From: Flavobacterium rivuli WB 3.3-2 = DSM 21788
GTDB taxonomy: Bacteria; Bacteroidota; Bacteroidia; Flavobacteriales; Flavobacteriaceae
DNA: 64,000 bases
Reading direction: 5' to 3'
Assembly: GCF_000378485.1 (NCBI RefSeq)
Contig: NZ_KB899966.1
Coordinates: 648,695 to 712,694 of the forward strand
Shown here: in pieces, positions 44,580-53,759 of the stretch
Layout of the letters: the number at the start of each line of letters is the position of its first letter
How positions within the stretch are numbered: position 1 is the stretch's first letter
Made by a program: the position numbers and the translations under genes
The notes under the pieces: model-generated
The model's input: the letters and a program-made list of their open reading frames with translations, nothing else
Databases searched by the model: none
What the model was told of the DNA's origin: nothing

Positions 44580-45565
44580 AAAGCATTGCCGTTGTAATCC
44601 TGAACTGGAATGGTAAGAAACTGCTCGAACAATTTTTACCATCGGTTATGGCACATTCTCCCGAAGCACAAATATATGTGGCAGATAATGCATCAACAGA
44701 TGACTCTGTGGCATTTATTAAAGCCATCTATCCTGAGATAAGGATAATTCAGAATAATGGTAACTATGGTTATGCCAGAGGCTATAATGTAGCGCTTGAA
44801 GATGTTGAGGAAGAGATTTATGCCCTTGTAAATTCTGATGTAGAAGTTACCCAAGGCTGGCTGCAGCCTGTCATAGACCTTTTTGAACAGGATAATGAAA
44901 CAGCAATAATACAGCCTAAAATACTGGATTACAAAAATAAATCGTATTTTGAATACGCAGGGGCTGCCGGTGGCTTTATAGATAAATACGGTTATCCATT
45001 TTGCCGCGGAAGGATTTTAGATACCATAGAACAGGATAATAGACAGTATGATGACGAAGTTGAAATTTTTTGGGCATCGGGTGCGTGTTTTTTTATCAGG
45101 AAAGACGTTTACCGGACACTTAAAGGTTTTGATGAAGACTTTTTTGCCCATCAGGAAGAGATCGATTTGTGCTGGCGTGCCTTTAATAAAAATTATAAAG
45201 TTAGGTTTTGCAGTGCTTCAACCATATATCATGTGGGCGGTGCAACACTTAGCAGCACTAACCCGCGTAAAACATTTTTAAACTTTCGAAACTCATTGTG
45301 GATGGTACTTAAAAACGTTCCTAAAACACAAATTGTGCCCGTTTTATTTGTAAGAATGGTTTTAGACGGCCTGGCAGGCGTTCAGTTTTTAGTTAAAGGA
45401 CAGTTTGCAAATTTCTTAGCAGTATTAAAAGCGCATTTTTATTTTTATTTAAAGATTTTGTACTTCATAAACAAAAGAGAATCAAAACAGTACAATAATT
45501 ACTACAAAGTAAAAAGTATTCCTTACAAATATTTTGTTAAAAATGGCAAGGTGTTTGATTCTTAA
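44576..45565 (+). CDS. GT2 family glycosyltransferase, rhamnosyltransferase-like
   Basis: This 329-residue protein has a GT-A fold, with VVILNWNGKKLLEQFL at the start, the nucleotide-binding D in YVADNASTDDSV, and the metal-binding motif region ALVNSDVEV. A conserved ASGACFFIRKDVY and the catalytic EEIDLCWRA follow. This fits cytoplasmic family 2 transferases that add rhamnose or related sugars to surface glycans. A hydrophobic C-terminal region suggests membrane association. The donor and acceptor are unknown. It overlaps the preceding gene by 4 bases. Confidence 0.9.
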   Translation: MKSIAVVILNWNGKKLLEQFLPSVMAHSPEAQIYVADNASTDDSVAFIKAIYPEIRIIQNNGNYGYARGYNVALEDVEEEIYALVNSDVEVTQGWLQPVIDLFEQDNETAIIQPKILDYKNKSYFEYAGAAGGFIDKYGYPFCRGRILDTIEQDNRQYDDEVEIFWASGACFFIRKDVYRTLKGFDEDFFAHQEEIDLCWRAFNKNYKVRFCSASTIYHVGGATLSSTNPRKTFLNFRNSLWMVLKNVPKTQIVPVLFVRMVLDGLAGVQFLVKGQFANFLAVLKAHFYFYLKILYFINKRESKQYNNYYKVKSIPYKYFVKNGKVFDS

Positions 45566-45645
45566 TTTAACAATAGTTTATGTGTAAATGCGTTACTATT
45601 TTTTAGATTAGTATTAATTTTGTTAAAAATTTTAAATTAAACTTT

Positions 45646-46482
45646 ATGAGAAGATCCATCCTAATGCTTTCGCTAGTAGCGATAACGCTTACTTCCTGCG
45701 GATCTAAGAAAAAGATCGCCGCTCTGGAAGCCAAAAACAAGGAGATTCAGGACTTACTGAATACTGCCACTGTAAAACTAAACCAATGTCTTACAGAAAA
45801 AGATGCCGTTGCTAACCAGCTTGATTTTTTAAAGAAAAACAACAGCGACCTTATTAATACCGTTGGTAATATTACCACCCTATCATCTAAAGGTGCAGAA
45901 AATCTTGAAAAATCTTTAGAGAGCCTTAAAGAGAAAGACCTTAAAATAACAAGGCTTCAGGATGCATTAACCCGTAAAGACTCTGTAACTCTTGCTCTTG
46001 TAACAAGCATAAAAAGAGCTGTAGGTGTTAACGACCCGGATATTGACGTTAGCGTAGAAAAAGGTGTAGTTTACATATCTATCGCCGATAAACTTTTATT
46101 TAAAAGCGGTAGCTACAACGTAACAGACAGAGCTAAGGAAATTTTAGGCAAAGTAGCTAAGATTGTTCAGGATAAGCCGGACTTTGAATGTATGGTAGAA
46201 GGACACACGGATAATGTGCCTATTAAAAACACCGTACTTATAGACAACTGGGATTTGAGTGTTAAGCGTGCAACATCTATTGTAAGAATATTGCAAAACG
46301 ACTTTAACATAGACCCTAAACGTCTTGTAGCTTCTGGCCGTAGTGAGTATATTCCTGTTGACAGTAATACTACTCCTGAAGGAAGGGCTAAAAACAGAAG
46401 GACAAGAATACTTGTACTTCCTAAAATTGATCAGTTTTATGATATGATCGAGAAAGAAATGAAAAACCAGCAAGGTAAATAA
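45646..46482 (+). CDS. OmpA-family peptidoglycan-binding lipoprotein
   Basis: This 278-residue protein has a lipobox LTSC (Cys18) and a long coiled coil (~22-110, with AALEAKNKEIQDLL). The OmpA C-terminal domain (~150-265) has the peptidoglycan contacts in EGHTDNVP, DNWDLSVKRA and NRRTRILV. It would tether the outer membrane to the cell wall. The coiled coil could span the periplasm or form a trimer. It is a single gene with a terminator immediately downstream. Confidence 0.93.
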   Translation: MRRSILMLSLVAITLTSCGSKKKIAALEAKNKEIQDLLNTATVKLNQCLTEKDAVANQLDFLKKNNSDLINTVGNITTLSSKGAENLEKSLESLKEKDLKITRLQDALTRKDSVTLALVTSIKRAVGVNDPDIDVSVEKGVVYISIADKLLFKSGSYNVTDRAKEILGKVAKIVQDKPDFECMVEGHTDNVPIKNTVLIDNWDLSVKRATSIVRILQNDFNIDPKRLVASGRSEYIPVDSNTTPEGRAKNRRTRILVLPKIDQFYDMIEKEMKNQQGK

Positions 46483-46505
46483 TCTTAAGGTTTAATTTAT
46501 ATTGA

Positions 46506-46543
46506 GGAGGCTGTCTATTTATTTAGGCAGCCTCCTTTTTTTT
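46506..46543 (+). terminator. Intrinsic terminator of the OmpA-like gene
   Basis: GGAGGCTGTCTA (46506-46517) pairs with TAGGCAGCCTCC (46524-46535), with one G-U pair, followed by eight T. Confidence 0.92.
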
Positions 46544-46719
46544 GCATTACCTTATTTATTACAAGCTACTGCATATACACCAATAGCAAAGGCAAATAAC
46601 TTACAACTGCTTTAATATTTATAATTGCGGGTGAACAGGACTATATTACACTATTCAATCCTTAGCCTTTAGTTTAAGAAAACACTTAATATATAACTAT
46701 TATGGTTAGATATGGGCAT

Positions 46720-46747
46720 AAAAAAACGCCCTGCGGTTGCAGGGCGT
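46720..46747 (-). terminator. Intrinsic terminator of the TPR gene
   Basis: ACGCCCTGC (46726-46734) and GCAGGGCGT (46739-46747) form a 9-base perfect stem around GGTT. On the minus strand it is followed by TTTTTT. Confidence 0.9.
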
Positions 46748-46773
46748 CATCATCATATTATTTTTAAGTGATA

Positions 46774-48060
46774 TTAAGCTTTAACCTTAGCCTTCATCGC
46801 TTTGTAATCATTAGTCCTTTCAAGAGCCTGGTAAAGACCTGCAAGCACTGATATTACATATTGTTCATCCGGTTTTAGCTGGTGGGCTTTTTCAAAGTAA
46901 GGAAGTGCTTTGTTGTACAAGCCATCCTTCTTCTTTTTAAGCACCTCATAGCGGGCGTTATCTTTAGCCGATGTAGTAAGTTTGTTCATCTCATCTACAA
47001 TTTTCTTTTCGTCTACTAACTGTAAAGCACCTACACCCACTAAAGCATCAAAATAATCAGGCTTAATAGTAAGGGCTTTTTTATAATATTCTTCGGCACC
47101 GGCAGGATCTGCTTCAGAGCTTACAACACCAAGGTTATAAAACAACACAGCATCATTAGGATTTTTAGCAGCAGCCTCTGTAATAAGTTCTTTATACTTA
47201 GCCATATCTTTAGTTTTAAGATATAGTTCTGCTTCAGCAATTATCAGGCTTGAATCTTCAGGATTAGCCTTCCTTGCATTCGTCATTGCTTGTTTAGCCT
47301 TATCGACTTCGCCTTTTTGGGCATAGATAAGAGCAATATTTTTAACAATATCCCCTCTTAAAGATGGTAGCTTATCAACTTTAGCATCTGTGTATAGACC
47401 ACGTTGTACAGCAACATCCATAGTAGCTTTATTCGGGAAGTTCTCCACCTGGCCGGTAGCTTTGCTTTTAGCTGAAAAATTTGTTCCTTCTCCTGTAAAA
47501 CCAACTTTTTCAAGCTGAAGGTAGTACTCCAGGGCACTGTCAAAATCCTGTCCGTTAACAGCCATTGCAGCAGCATTATATAACTGGGCACCATCATTAG
47601 GGTCTACTTTATAAGCAGCGGCATAAAAAGCACCGGCAAGCTTATAATTCTTCTGGTCTACAGCCGTTTGAGCCATTGTTATAGCACCAGTTTTCAATTC
47701 AGGGAATATTTGTTCCTGAATTTCTTTAGTGTATTTTTTCTTACCCGTTTTCTCAATCTCAATCGTCTGGTTAAGATCTGCAATGGCAGTTTCAAATGCA
47801 GCTTTAGAGTTTGCAGGGTTAGCCATTACCTGTATAACACCATAACTACCTTTATAGTAATAATATTCGGCTTTTTGCTCTGGCGTAGCAGCAGCAATTT
47901 TAGGCTCAACTTCTTTTAGCAACCTGCCATATTCGGTAAAATCTGCCGGCGTAGGTTTTTCTTTATCATCAAGCTTTTTTAAGGCCTTTAATTCATCTTT
48001 TTGTGCAAATGCGCTAAGGGATAACAATAGCGAAGCTGCCAGTACATAAGTAACTTTCAT
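46774..48060 (-). CDS. Periplasmic tetratricopeptide repeat protein
   Basis: This 428-residue protein has a signal peptide ending AFAQ. TPR-type helices fill most of the mature part, with repeat examples AGAFYAAAYKVDPNDGAQLY, AKQAMTNARKANPEDSS and AEEYYKKALTIKPDYFDA. TPR proteins scaffold other proteins; several T9SS, gliding and outer membrane assembly factors of Bacteroidetes have this form, but no partner is shown. It lies 16 bases after the gyrA stop and can share its transcript. Confidence 0.85.
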   Translation of the reverse strand: MKVTYVLAASLLLSLSAFAQKDELKALKKLDDKEKPTPADFTEYGRLLKEVEPKIAAATPEQKAEYYYYKGSYGVIQVMANPANSKAAFETAIADLNQTIEIEKTGKKKYTKEIQEQIFPELKTGAITMAQTAVDQKNYKLAGAFYAAAYKVDPNDGAQLYNAAAMAVNGQDFDSALEYYLQLEKVGFTGEGTNFSAKSKATGQVENFPNKATMDVAVQRGLYTDAKVDKLPSLRGDIVKNIALIYAQKGEVDKAKQAMTNARKANPEDSSLIIAEAELYLKTKDMAKYKELITEAAAKNPNDAVLFYNLGVVSSEADPAGAEEYYKKALTIKPDYFDALVGVGALQLVDEKKIVDEMNKLTTSAKDNARYEVLKKKKDGLYNKALPYFEKAHQLKPDEQYVISVLAGLYQALERTNDYKAMKAKVKA

Positions 48061-48076
48061 TATTAAAAATCTTTAG

Positions 48077-50665
48077 TTATTCTTCAGTTTGTTCGTCTTC
48101 AGTAAAATCAGCAGGGTCTATATCCAGGTCTTCTGCTTCAGTACCTTCCGGTAAAATAATACCGCTAACACCATTTTCAGCATCTACATCATCAAGTACT
48201 TCGCCTATAGCTTCATCAACAGCCTCTTCCTCGCGCATTACTTTGGTAACAGCAGCAATAGAGTCGTTACCTTTAATGTTTATAAGGCGTACACCCTGTG
48301 TGGCACGGCCCATTACCCTAAGATCGCTCACCGCCATACGTATTGTAAGGCCAGATTTGTTAATGATCATAAGGTCATCTGCATCGTTAACGCTGTTTAT
48401 AGATACCAGGCTACCTGTTTTATCAGTAATGCTAAGGGTTTTAACACCTTTACCACCACGGTTTGTTATCCTGTAATCATCAAGGCTTGATCGCTTGCCA
48501 TACCCGTTTTCTGATACTACAAGAATTTCGGTATTCATATCATTTACAGATACCATGCCAATTACTTCATCTTTGTCATCCTGAAGTGTTATACCACGCA
48601 CTCCACTTGCACTACGGCCCATAGGGCGTGTCTTGCCTTCTTCAAAACGAACCAGCTTGCCCGATTTAACTGCTATAAGCACCTGGCTCTCGCCTGTGGT
48701 AAGTTTAGCTTCTAACAGCTCATCGTCTTCACGAATGGTTATTGCAGCAATACCGTTAAGCCTTGGCCTTGAATATTGCTCTAACAAGGTCTTTTTAACA
48801 ATACCCTGCTTAGTAGCCATAATAACATAGTGGCTGTTTATATAATCTTCGTTCTTTAAGTCCTGTGTGCAAATAAATGCCTTAACCTTATCGTCGTTCT
48901 CTATATTAATAAGGTTTTGTATTGCGCGGCCTTTGCTTGTTTTTGTTCCTTCCGGAATTTCGTAAACACGCATCCAGAAACATTTACCTTTTTGGGTAAA
49001 GAACAGCATGTAGTTATGGTTTGTGGCCACAAATAAATGCTCAAGGAAATCCTGGTCGCGGGTAGCCACACCTTTTTGGCCTACGCCTCCCCTGTTCTGG
49101 GTTTTGTATTCAGATAATGGTGTACGTTTTATATACCCTGCGTGAGATATGGTGATAACCACATTCTCATCGGCAATAAGGTCTTCTATACTCACATCAC
49201 CGCCGGAATATTCTATTTGCGAACGGCGCTCATCGCCATATTTATCCCTTATTTCAATCAGCTCCTCTTTAATAAGGGCCATCCTAAGGTTAACATCGGC
49301 TAATAAGGCTCTCAATTCGGCAATCAATTTCATTATCTCTTCATACTCGGCACGCAGTTTATCCTGCTCCAGGCCTGTAAGCTGCCTTAATCGCATCTCT
49401 ACAATGGCACGTGCCTGAATTTCAGACAAGTTAAAACGCTCGATTAATTTACCTCGCGCTTCTTCACCATCTTTTGATGAACGTATCAATGCAATTACTT
49501 CATCTATATTATCAGATGCAATAATTAAACCTTCTAATATGTGTGCACGCTCTTCAGCTTTACGAAGGTCGAATTTAGTCCTGCGTATAACTACATCATG
49601 CCTGTGCTCCACAAAATAGTGGATCATGTCCTTAAGGTTAAGCATTTGCGGCCTTCCGGCTACAAGGGCAATATTATTAACACTAAAAGAAGACTGTAGT
49701 TGTGTAAACTTATATAGGGTATTAAGTACCACATTAGGCACTGCATCGCGCTTAAGGATGTACACAATACGCATACCGTTACGGTCAGACTCATCACGGA
49801 TATTTGCAATACCCTCAATTTTTTTGTCGTTAACCATATCGGCCGTTTTCTTGATCATGTCGGCCTTATTTACCTGGTAAGGTATCTCGGTAACAATAAT
49901 ACATTCACGCCCGTCTACTTCTTCAAAGCTTGTTTTAGCACGAACCACGATCCTGCCGCGGCCGGTTTTAAACGCTTCGCGCACGCCCTCATACCCGTAT
50001 ATTATACCACCTGTAGGAAAATCAGGTGCTTTAATATGGTGCATCAGTTCGTCTATCTCTATATCAGTATTGTCTATATATGCAAGTATACCATCAATAA
50101 CCTCTGTAAGGTTGTGCGGCGGCATGTTAGTTGCCATACCTACTGCAATACCACTTGCACCATTTATAAGCAGGTTGGGTACACGCGTAGGCATAACCGT
50201 AGGCTCCTGTAAGGTATCATCAAAGTTTAATTGAAAGTCTACTGTTTCTTTGTCAAGGTCGCTCATTATCTCTTCAGATATTTTGCGCATCCTTGCCTCA
50301 GTATATCGCATTGCTGCGGGGCTGTCGCCATCTACTGATCCAAAGTTACCCTGTCCGTCTACCAAAAGGTAACGAAGGCTCCAGTCCTGGGCCATACGCA
50401 CCATGGCATCATAAACAGAGGTATCGCCATGCGGGTGGTACTTACCTAAAACCTCACCAACGATCCTTGCCGATTTTTTGTGGGCTCTGTTACTAAAAAC
50501 GCCCAACTCATACATTCCGTATAGTACCCTTCTATGCACGGGTTTCAAGCCATCCCTAACATCCGGAAGCGCCCTTGAGACAATAACCGACATTGAATAG
50601 TCAATGTAAGCCGACTTCATTTGGTCTTCTATGTTAATGGGAATTAACTTTTCTCCTTCAGCCAT
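48077..50665 (-). CDS. gyrA: DNA gyrase subunit A
   Basis: GyrA cuts and reseals DNA while the enzyme introduces negative supercoils. The 862-residue length is normal. The active-site Tyr is in [10 protein letters not shown]. The quinolone-determining region reads [17 protein letters not shown], with Thr at the position of E. coli Ser83 and Asp at Asp87. The C-terminal beta-pinwheel contains the GyrA-box-like [10 protein letters not shown] segment. It ends with an acidic tail. It is divergent from clpC, with a 272-base regulatory region. Confidence 0.97.
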   Translation of the reverse strand: MAEGEKLIPINIEDQMKSAYIDYSMSVIVSRALPDVRDGLKPVHRRVLYGMYELGVFSNRAHKKSARIVGEVLGKYHPHGDTSVYDAMVRMAQDWSLRYLLVDGQGNFGSVDGDSPAAMRYTEARMRKISEEIMSDLDKETVDFQLNFDDTLQEPTVMPTRVPNLLINGASGIAVGMATNMPPHNLTEVIDGILAYIDNTDIEIDELMHHIKAPDFPTGGIIYGYEGVREAFKTGRGRIVVRAKTSFEEVDGRECIIVTEIPYQVNKADMIKKTADMVNDKKIEGIANIRDESDRNGMRIVYILKRDAVPNVVLNTLYKFTQLQSSFSVNNIALVAGRPQMLNLKDMIHYFVEHRHDVVIRRTKFDLRKAEERAHILEGLIIASDNIDEVIALIRSSKDGEEARGKLIERFNLSEIQARAIVEMRLRQLTGLEQDKLRAEYEEIMKLIAELRALLADVNLRMALIKEELIEIRDKYGDERRSQIEYSGGDVSIEDLIADENVVITISHAGYIKRTPLSEYKTQNRGGVGQKGVATRDQDFLEHLFVATNHNYMLFFTQKGKCFWMRVYEIPEGTKTSKGRAIQNLINIENDDKVKAFICTQDLKNEDYINSHYVIMATKQGIVKKTLLEQYSRPRLNGIAAITIREDDELLEAKLTTGESQVLIAVKSGKLVRFEEGKTRPMGRSASGVRGITLQDDKDEVIGMVSVNDMNTEILVVSENGYGKRSSLDDYRITNRGGKGVKTLSITDKTGSLVSINSVNDADDLMIINKSGLTIRMAVSDLRVMGRATQGVRLINIKGNDSIAAVTKVMREEEAVDEAIGEVLDDVDAENGVSGIILPEGTEAEDLDIDPADFTEDEQTEE

Positions 50666-50880
50666 AAGTAGTTATATTAAAAATTATAGTTATTTTATAG
50701 TTTTTACAAAACGTGCCAATATACGTATTTTTATTAGGATATTATTCGTTTTCGCGAGGAATTTTGAAGCATTTATTAACAGACTTTGCTAAGATAAAGG
50801 TTAATAAAGTATTATTAAAACGCTTTTTTATATGGCATATTTTTTGTCTCTTAGCCTGACAGTACTATTAATAGGTATGG

Positions 50881-50914
50881 TTTTTGTAAAATCTTAAGTA
50901 AATAGTTACATTTA
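50881..50914 (+). promoter_or_regulatory. Promoter of clpC
   Basis: TTTTTG at 50881-50886, a 20-base spacer, then TACATTTA at 50907-50914, one base off TAnnTTTG, 23 bases before the clpC ATG. AAAGGA lies just before the start. Confidence 0.5.
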
Positions 50915-50937
50915 CACTATTAAAGAAAGGAATCATT

Positions 50938-53487
50938 ATGGATGATAATTTTTCACCAAGGGTCAAGGACGTTATAACTTACAGTAAAGAGGAAGCTTTA
51001 CGGTTAGGCCATGATTTTATTGGTACAGAACACTTAATGTTGGGAATTTTACGGGACGGTAATGGCAAAGCTATTTCTATCCTTAACAACATATCGGTAG
51101 ATTTAGACCATTTACGTAAAAAAGTAGAGATTTTAAGCCCTGCAAATCCTTCCGCGGAGCGCAATAATGAAAAGAAAAACCTTCATTTAACACGCCAGGC
51201 CGAAAGGGCCCTCAGGACTACATTTCTGGAAGCTAAAGTTTTCCAGAGCAGCTCTATAAGCACGGCACATTTACTGCTTTGCATATTGCGTAATGAGAAT
51301 GACCCTACCACAAAATTGCTCAACAAACTTAAAATTGATTACGAAACAGTTAAAGAACAATTTATCAGCATGACATCAAACGAAGAAGATTATATGGAAA
51401 ATCTGCCAAAAGCAGAGTCCTACAACGATGATCCCGGACAGGATGACAGTTTGCGCGAAAGCACATTTAACAACCCTGCTGCCGGTAATAAAGCCAACAA
51501 AAAATCTAAGACCCCGGTACTTGATAATTTTGGCCGCGACCTTACAGAACTTGCCGAAGAAGGTAAGCTGGACCCTGTAGTAGGCCGTGAAAAAGAAATA
51601 GAACGCGTTAGCCAGATATTAAGCCGAAGGAAAAAGAACAACCCTTTGCTTATTGGTGAGCCTGGTGTGGGTAAATCGGCCATTGCCGAGGGCCTTGCGC
51701 TTCGCATTATCCAGAAAAAAGTATCGCGTATATTGTTTAACAAACGTGTGGTTACGTTAGACCTTGCCAGTCTTGTGGCAGGTACTAAATACCGTGGCCA
51801 GTTTGAAGAGCGTATGAAAGCAGTTATGAACGAGCTTGAAAAAAACGATGATATTATCCTGTTTATAGACGAGATACATACCATTGTGGGTGCCGGTGGT
51901 GCTACGGGTTCGCTTGATGCGTCTAATATGTTTAAACCTGCGTTAGCAAGGGGCGAAATTCAATGTATTGGTGCCACAACCCTTGATGAGTACAGGCAGT
52001 ATATTGAGAAGGATGGCGCTCTTGAAAGACGTTTCCAAAAAGTAATTGTAGAGCCTACCACCGTAGAGGAAACTATTACGATACTTAACAACATCAAGAA
52101 CAAATATGAAGACCACCACAATGTAATTTATACACAAGAGGCTATTGAGGCTTGTGTGAAACTTACAAGCAGGTATATGAGTGAGCGTTTCCTTCCGGAC
52201 AAAGCTATTGATGCTCTGGATGAGGCAGGAAGCCGCGTACACATTACCAATATAGATGTGCCTAAGCAAATTCTTGACCTTGAGCGCCAGCTTGAAGAAG
52301 TGCGTGAACTTAAGAACACTGTGGTTAAGAAACAAAAATATGAAGAGGCTGCAAAGCTTCGCGATGACGAAAAACGCATAGAGAAAGACCTTGCCGTTGC
52401 ACAGGAGCAGTGGGAAGAAGATTCTAAAAACAACCGTATTGTTGTTACCGAAGATAATGTTGCCGATGTTGTAAGTATGATGACGGGTATTCCTGTTAAC
52501 CGTATTGCACAAACAGAAAGTAACAAACTGGCTAAATTGCCCGAACTTATTCGTGGTAAAGTAATAGGCCAGGACGATGCGGTAATGAAAATTGCCAAAT
52601 CCATCCAGCGTAACCGTGCAGGCTTAAAAGACCCTAATAAACCAATTGGTTCGTTCATCTTCCTGGGACAAACCGGTGTAGGTAAAACACAGCTTGCCAA
52701 AGTAATTGCTAAAGAACTTTTTGATAGCGAAGATGCCCTCGTACGTATAGACATGAGCGAGTATATGGAGAAATTTGCCATATCGCGCCTTGTAGGTGCG
52801 CCTCCGGGATATGTGGGCTATGAAGAAGGCGGACAGCTTACCGAAAAAGTGAGAAGAAAACCGTATTGCGTAGTATTACTTGATGAGATCGAGAAAGCCC
52901 ACCCTGATGTATTTAACATGATGCTGCAGGTGCTTGACGATGGTTACCTTACTGACAGTTTAGGCCGCAAGATAGATTTCAGGAATACTATTATAGTAAT
53001 GACATCTAACGTAGGTGCAAGACAGCTTAAAGATTTTGGCCAGGGCGTAGGTTTTGGTACATCTGCTAAAAAATCACAGGCTGATGAGCATACTAAAGGT
53101 GTTATTGAAGCTGCACTTAAAAAAACCTTTGCCCCTGAATTTATAAACAGGATTGATGATATTATTGTGTTTAATGCGCTTGAAAAAGAAGACATTAACC
53201 AGATCATTAACATCGAGCTTGAAAAATTATATTCAAGGATAAAAGATCTTGGTTATACCATTGCGCTTTCTGACAAGGCTAAAGAATTTATTGCCGATAA
53301 AGGATTTGACAAACAGTATGGCGCAAGGCCTCTTAAAAGGGCTATCCAGAAATATGTTGAAGACGTATTGGCCGAAGAGATCATTACCTCTAAAATTTCA
53401 GGTGGTGATGAAATCTTTATGGACCTTGACGACAATGGTACTGAGCTTGCCGTTACTATTAAAAAGGCAGAAAACCCTGCAAGCTAA
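50938..53487 (+). CDS. clpC: ATP-dependent Clp protease ATPase subunit ClpC
   Basis: This 849-residue Hsp100 unfoldase passes proteins to the ClpP peptidase. The double Clp-N domain (~1-150) is followed by AAA domain 1 with Walker A GEPGVGKSAIAEG and Walker B LFIDEIHT. The middle region has a UVR-like stretch (KYEEAAKLRDDEKRIEKDL). AAA domain 2 has Walker A GQTGVGKTQLAK and the GYVGYEEGGQLTEKVRRKPY segment. The R-x-x-G-A-R-P-L-K-R sensor is near the end. It should act with adaptors in quality control and stress responses. It has a terminator directly downstream. Confidence 0.97.
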   Translation: MDDNFSPRVKDVITYSKEEALRLGHDFIGTEHLMLGILRDGNGKAISILNNISVDLDHLRKKVEILSPANPSAERNNEKKNLHLTRQAERALRTTFLEAKVFQSSSISTAHLLLCILRNENDPTTKLLNKLKIDYETVKEQFISMTSNEEDYMENLPKAESYNDDPGQDDSLRESTFNNPAAGNKANKKSKTPVLDNFGRDLTELAEEGKLDPVVGREKEIERVSQILSRRKKNNPLLIGEPGVGKSAIAEGLALRIIQKKVSRILFNKRVVTLDLASLVAGTKYRGQFEERMKAVMNELEKNDDIILFIDEIHTIVGAGGATGSLDASNMFKPALARGEIQCIGATTLDEYRQYIEKDGALERRFQKVIVEPTTVEETITILNNIKNKYEDHHNVIYTQEAIEACVKLTSRYMSERFLPDKAIDALDEAGSRVHITNIDVPKQILDLERQLEEVRELKNTVVKKQKYEEAAKLRDDEKRIEKDLAVAQEQWEEDSKNNRIVVTEDNVADVVSMMTGIPVNRIAQTESNKLAKLPELIRGKVIGQDDAVMKIAKSIQRNRAGLKDPNKPIGSFIFLGQTGVGKTQLAKVIAKELFDSEDALVRIDMSEYMEKFAISRLVGAPPGYVGYEEGGQLTEKVRRKPYCVVLLDEIEKAHPDVFNMMLQVLDDGYLTDSLGRKIDFRNTIIVMTSNVGARQLKDFGQGVGFGTSAKKSQADEHTKGVIEAALKKTFAPEFINRIDDIIVFNALEKEDINQIINIELEKLYSRIKDLGYTIALSDKAKEFIADKGFDKQYGARPLKRAIQKYVEDVLAEEIITSKISGGDEIFMDLDDNGTELAVTIKKAENPAS

Positions 53488-53510
53488 TATAGCTGCACAT
53501 ATAATTACCA

Positions 53511-53546
53511 AAAATGCCCGAAGATTAATTTCTTCGGGCATTTTTG
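53511..53546 (+). terminator. Intrinsic terminator of clpC
   Basis: AAAATGCCCGAAGA (53511-53524) pairs perfectly with TCTTCGGGCATTTT (53531-53544) around TTAATT, followed by TGTTT. Confidence 0.93.
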
Positions 53547-53590
53547 TTTAAGCCTTACCGCAATATTTTAACCGATTTATTATCCTGATT

Positions 53591-53709
53591 TCACGCAAAG
53601 CCGCAAAGACGCAAAGTTGCACGCCGAATTAGTTATTTTAGAGCGACTTATAAGTCGCTTAGAGAGCAGGATGGTGTACCCAGCTTTGCGTCTTCGCGCC
53701 TTTGCGTGA
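53591..53709. repeat. Nested palindrome, copy A
   Basis: The 26-base arms 53591-53616 and 53684-53709 are inverted repeats (24 of 26 match), opening TCACGCAAAG and closing CTTTGCGTGA. At the centre, AGCGACTTATAAGTCGCT (53642-53659) is a perfect 18-base palindrome. It lies between the convergent clpC and RluA-family genes. The ends and the AGCGACT...AGTCGCT core match the copy at 62380-62526. Confidence 0.9.
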
Positions 53710-53759
53710 TAAATTATTTAGACTGCTTTATATGAATAAATGATATAACTTTAAAACAA

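Noticed and set aside
50400..50500. Thr at the Ser83-equivalent position of GyrA as a quinolone resistance mutation
   Set aside because: Thr is the natural residue there in several lineages and is not evidence of acquired resistance.
53591..53709. CRISPR array or transposon
   Set aside because: There are no repeated spacers and no transposase. The two copies have inverted structure, not direct repeats.
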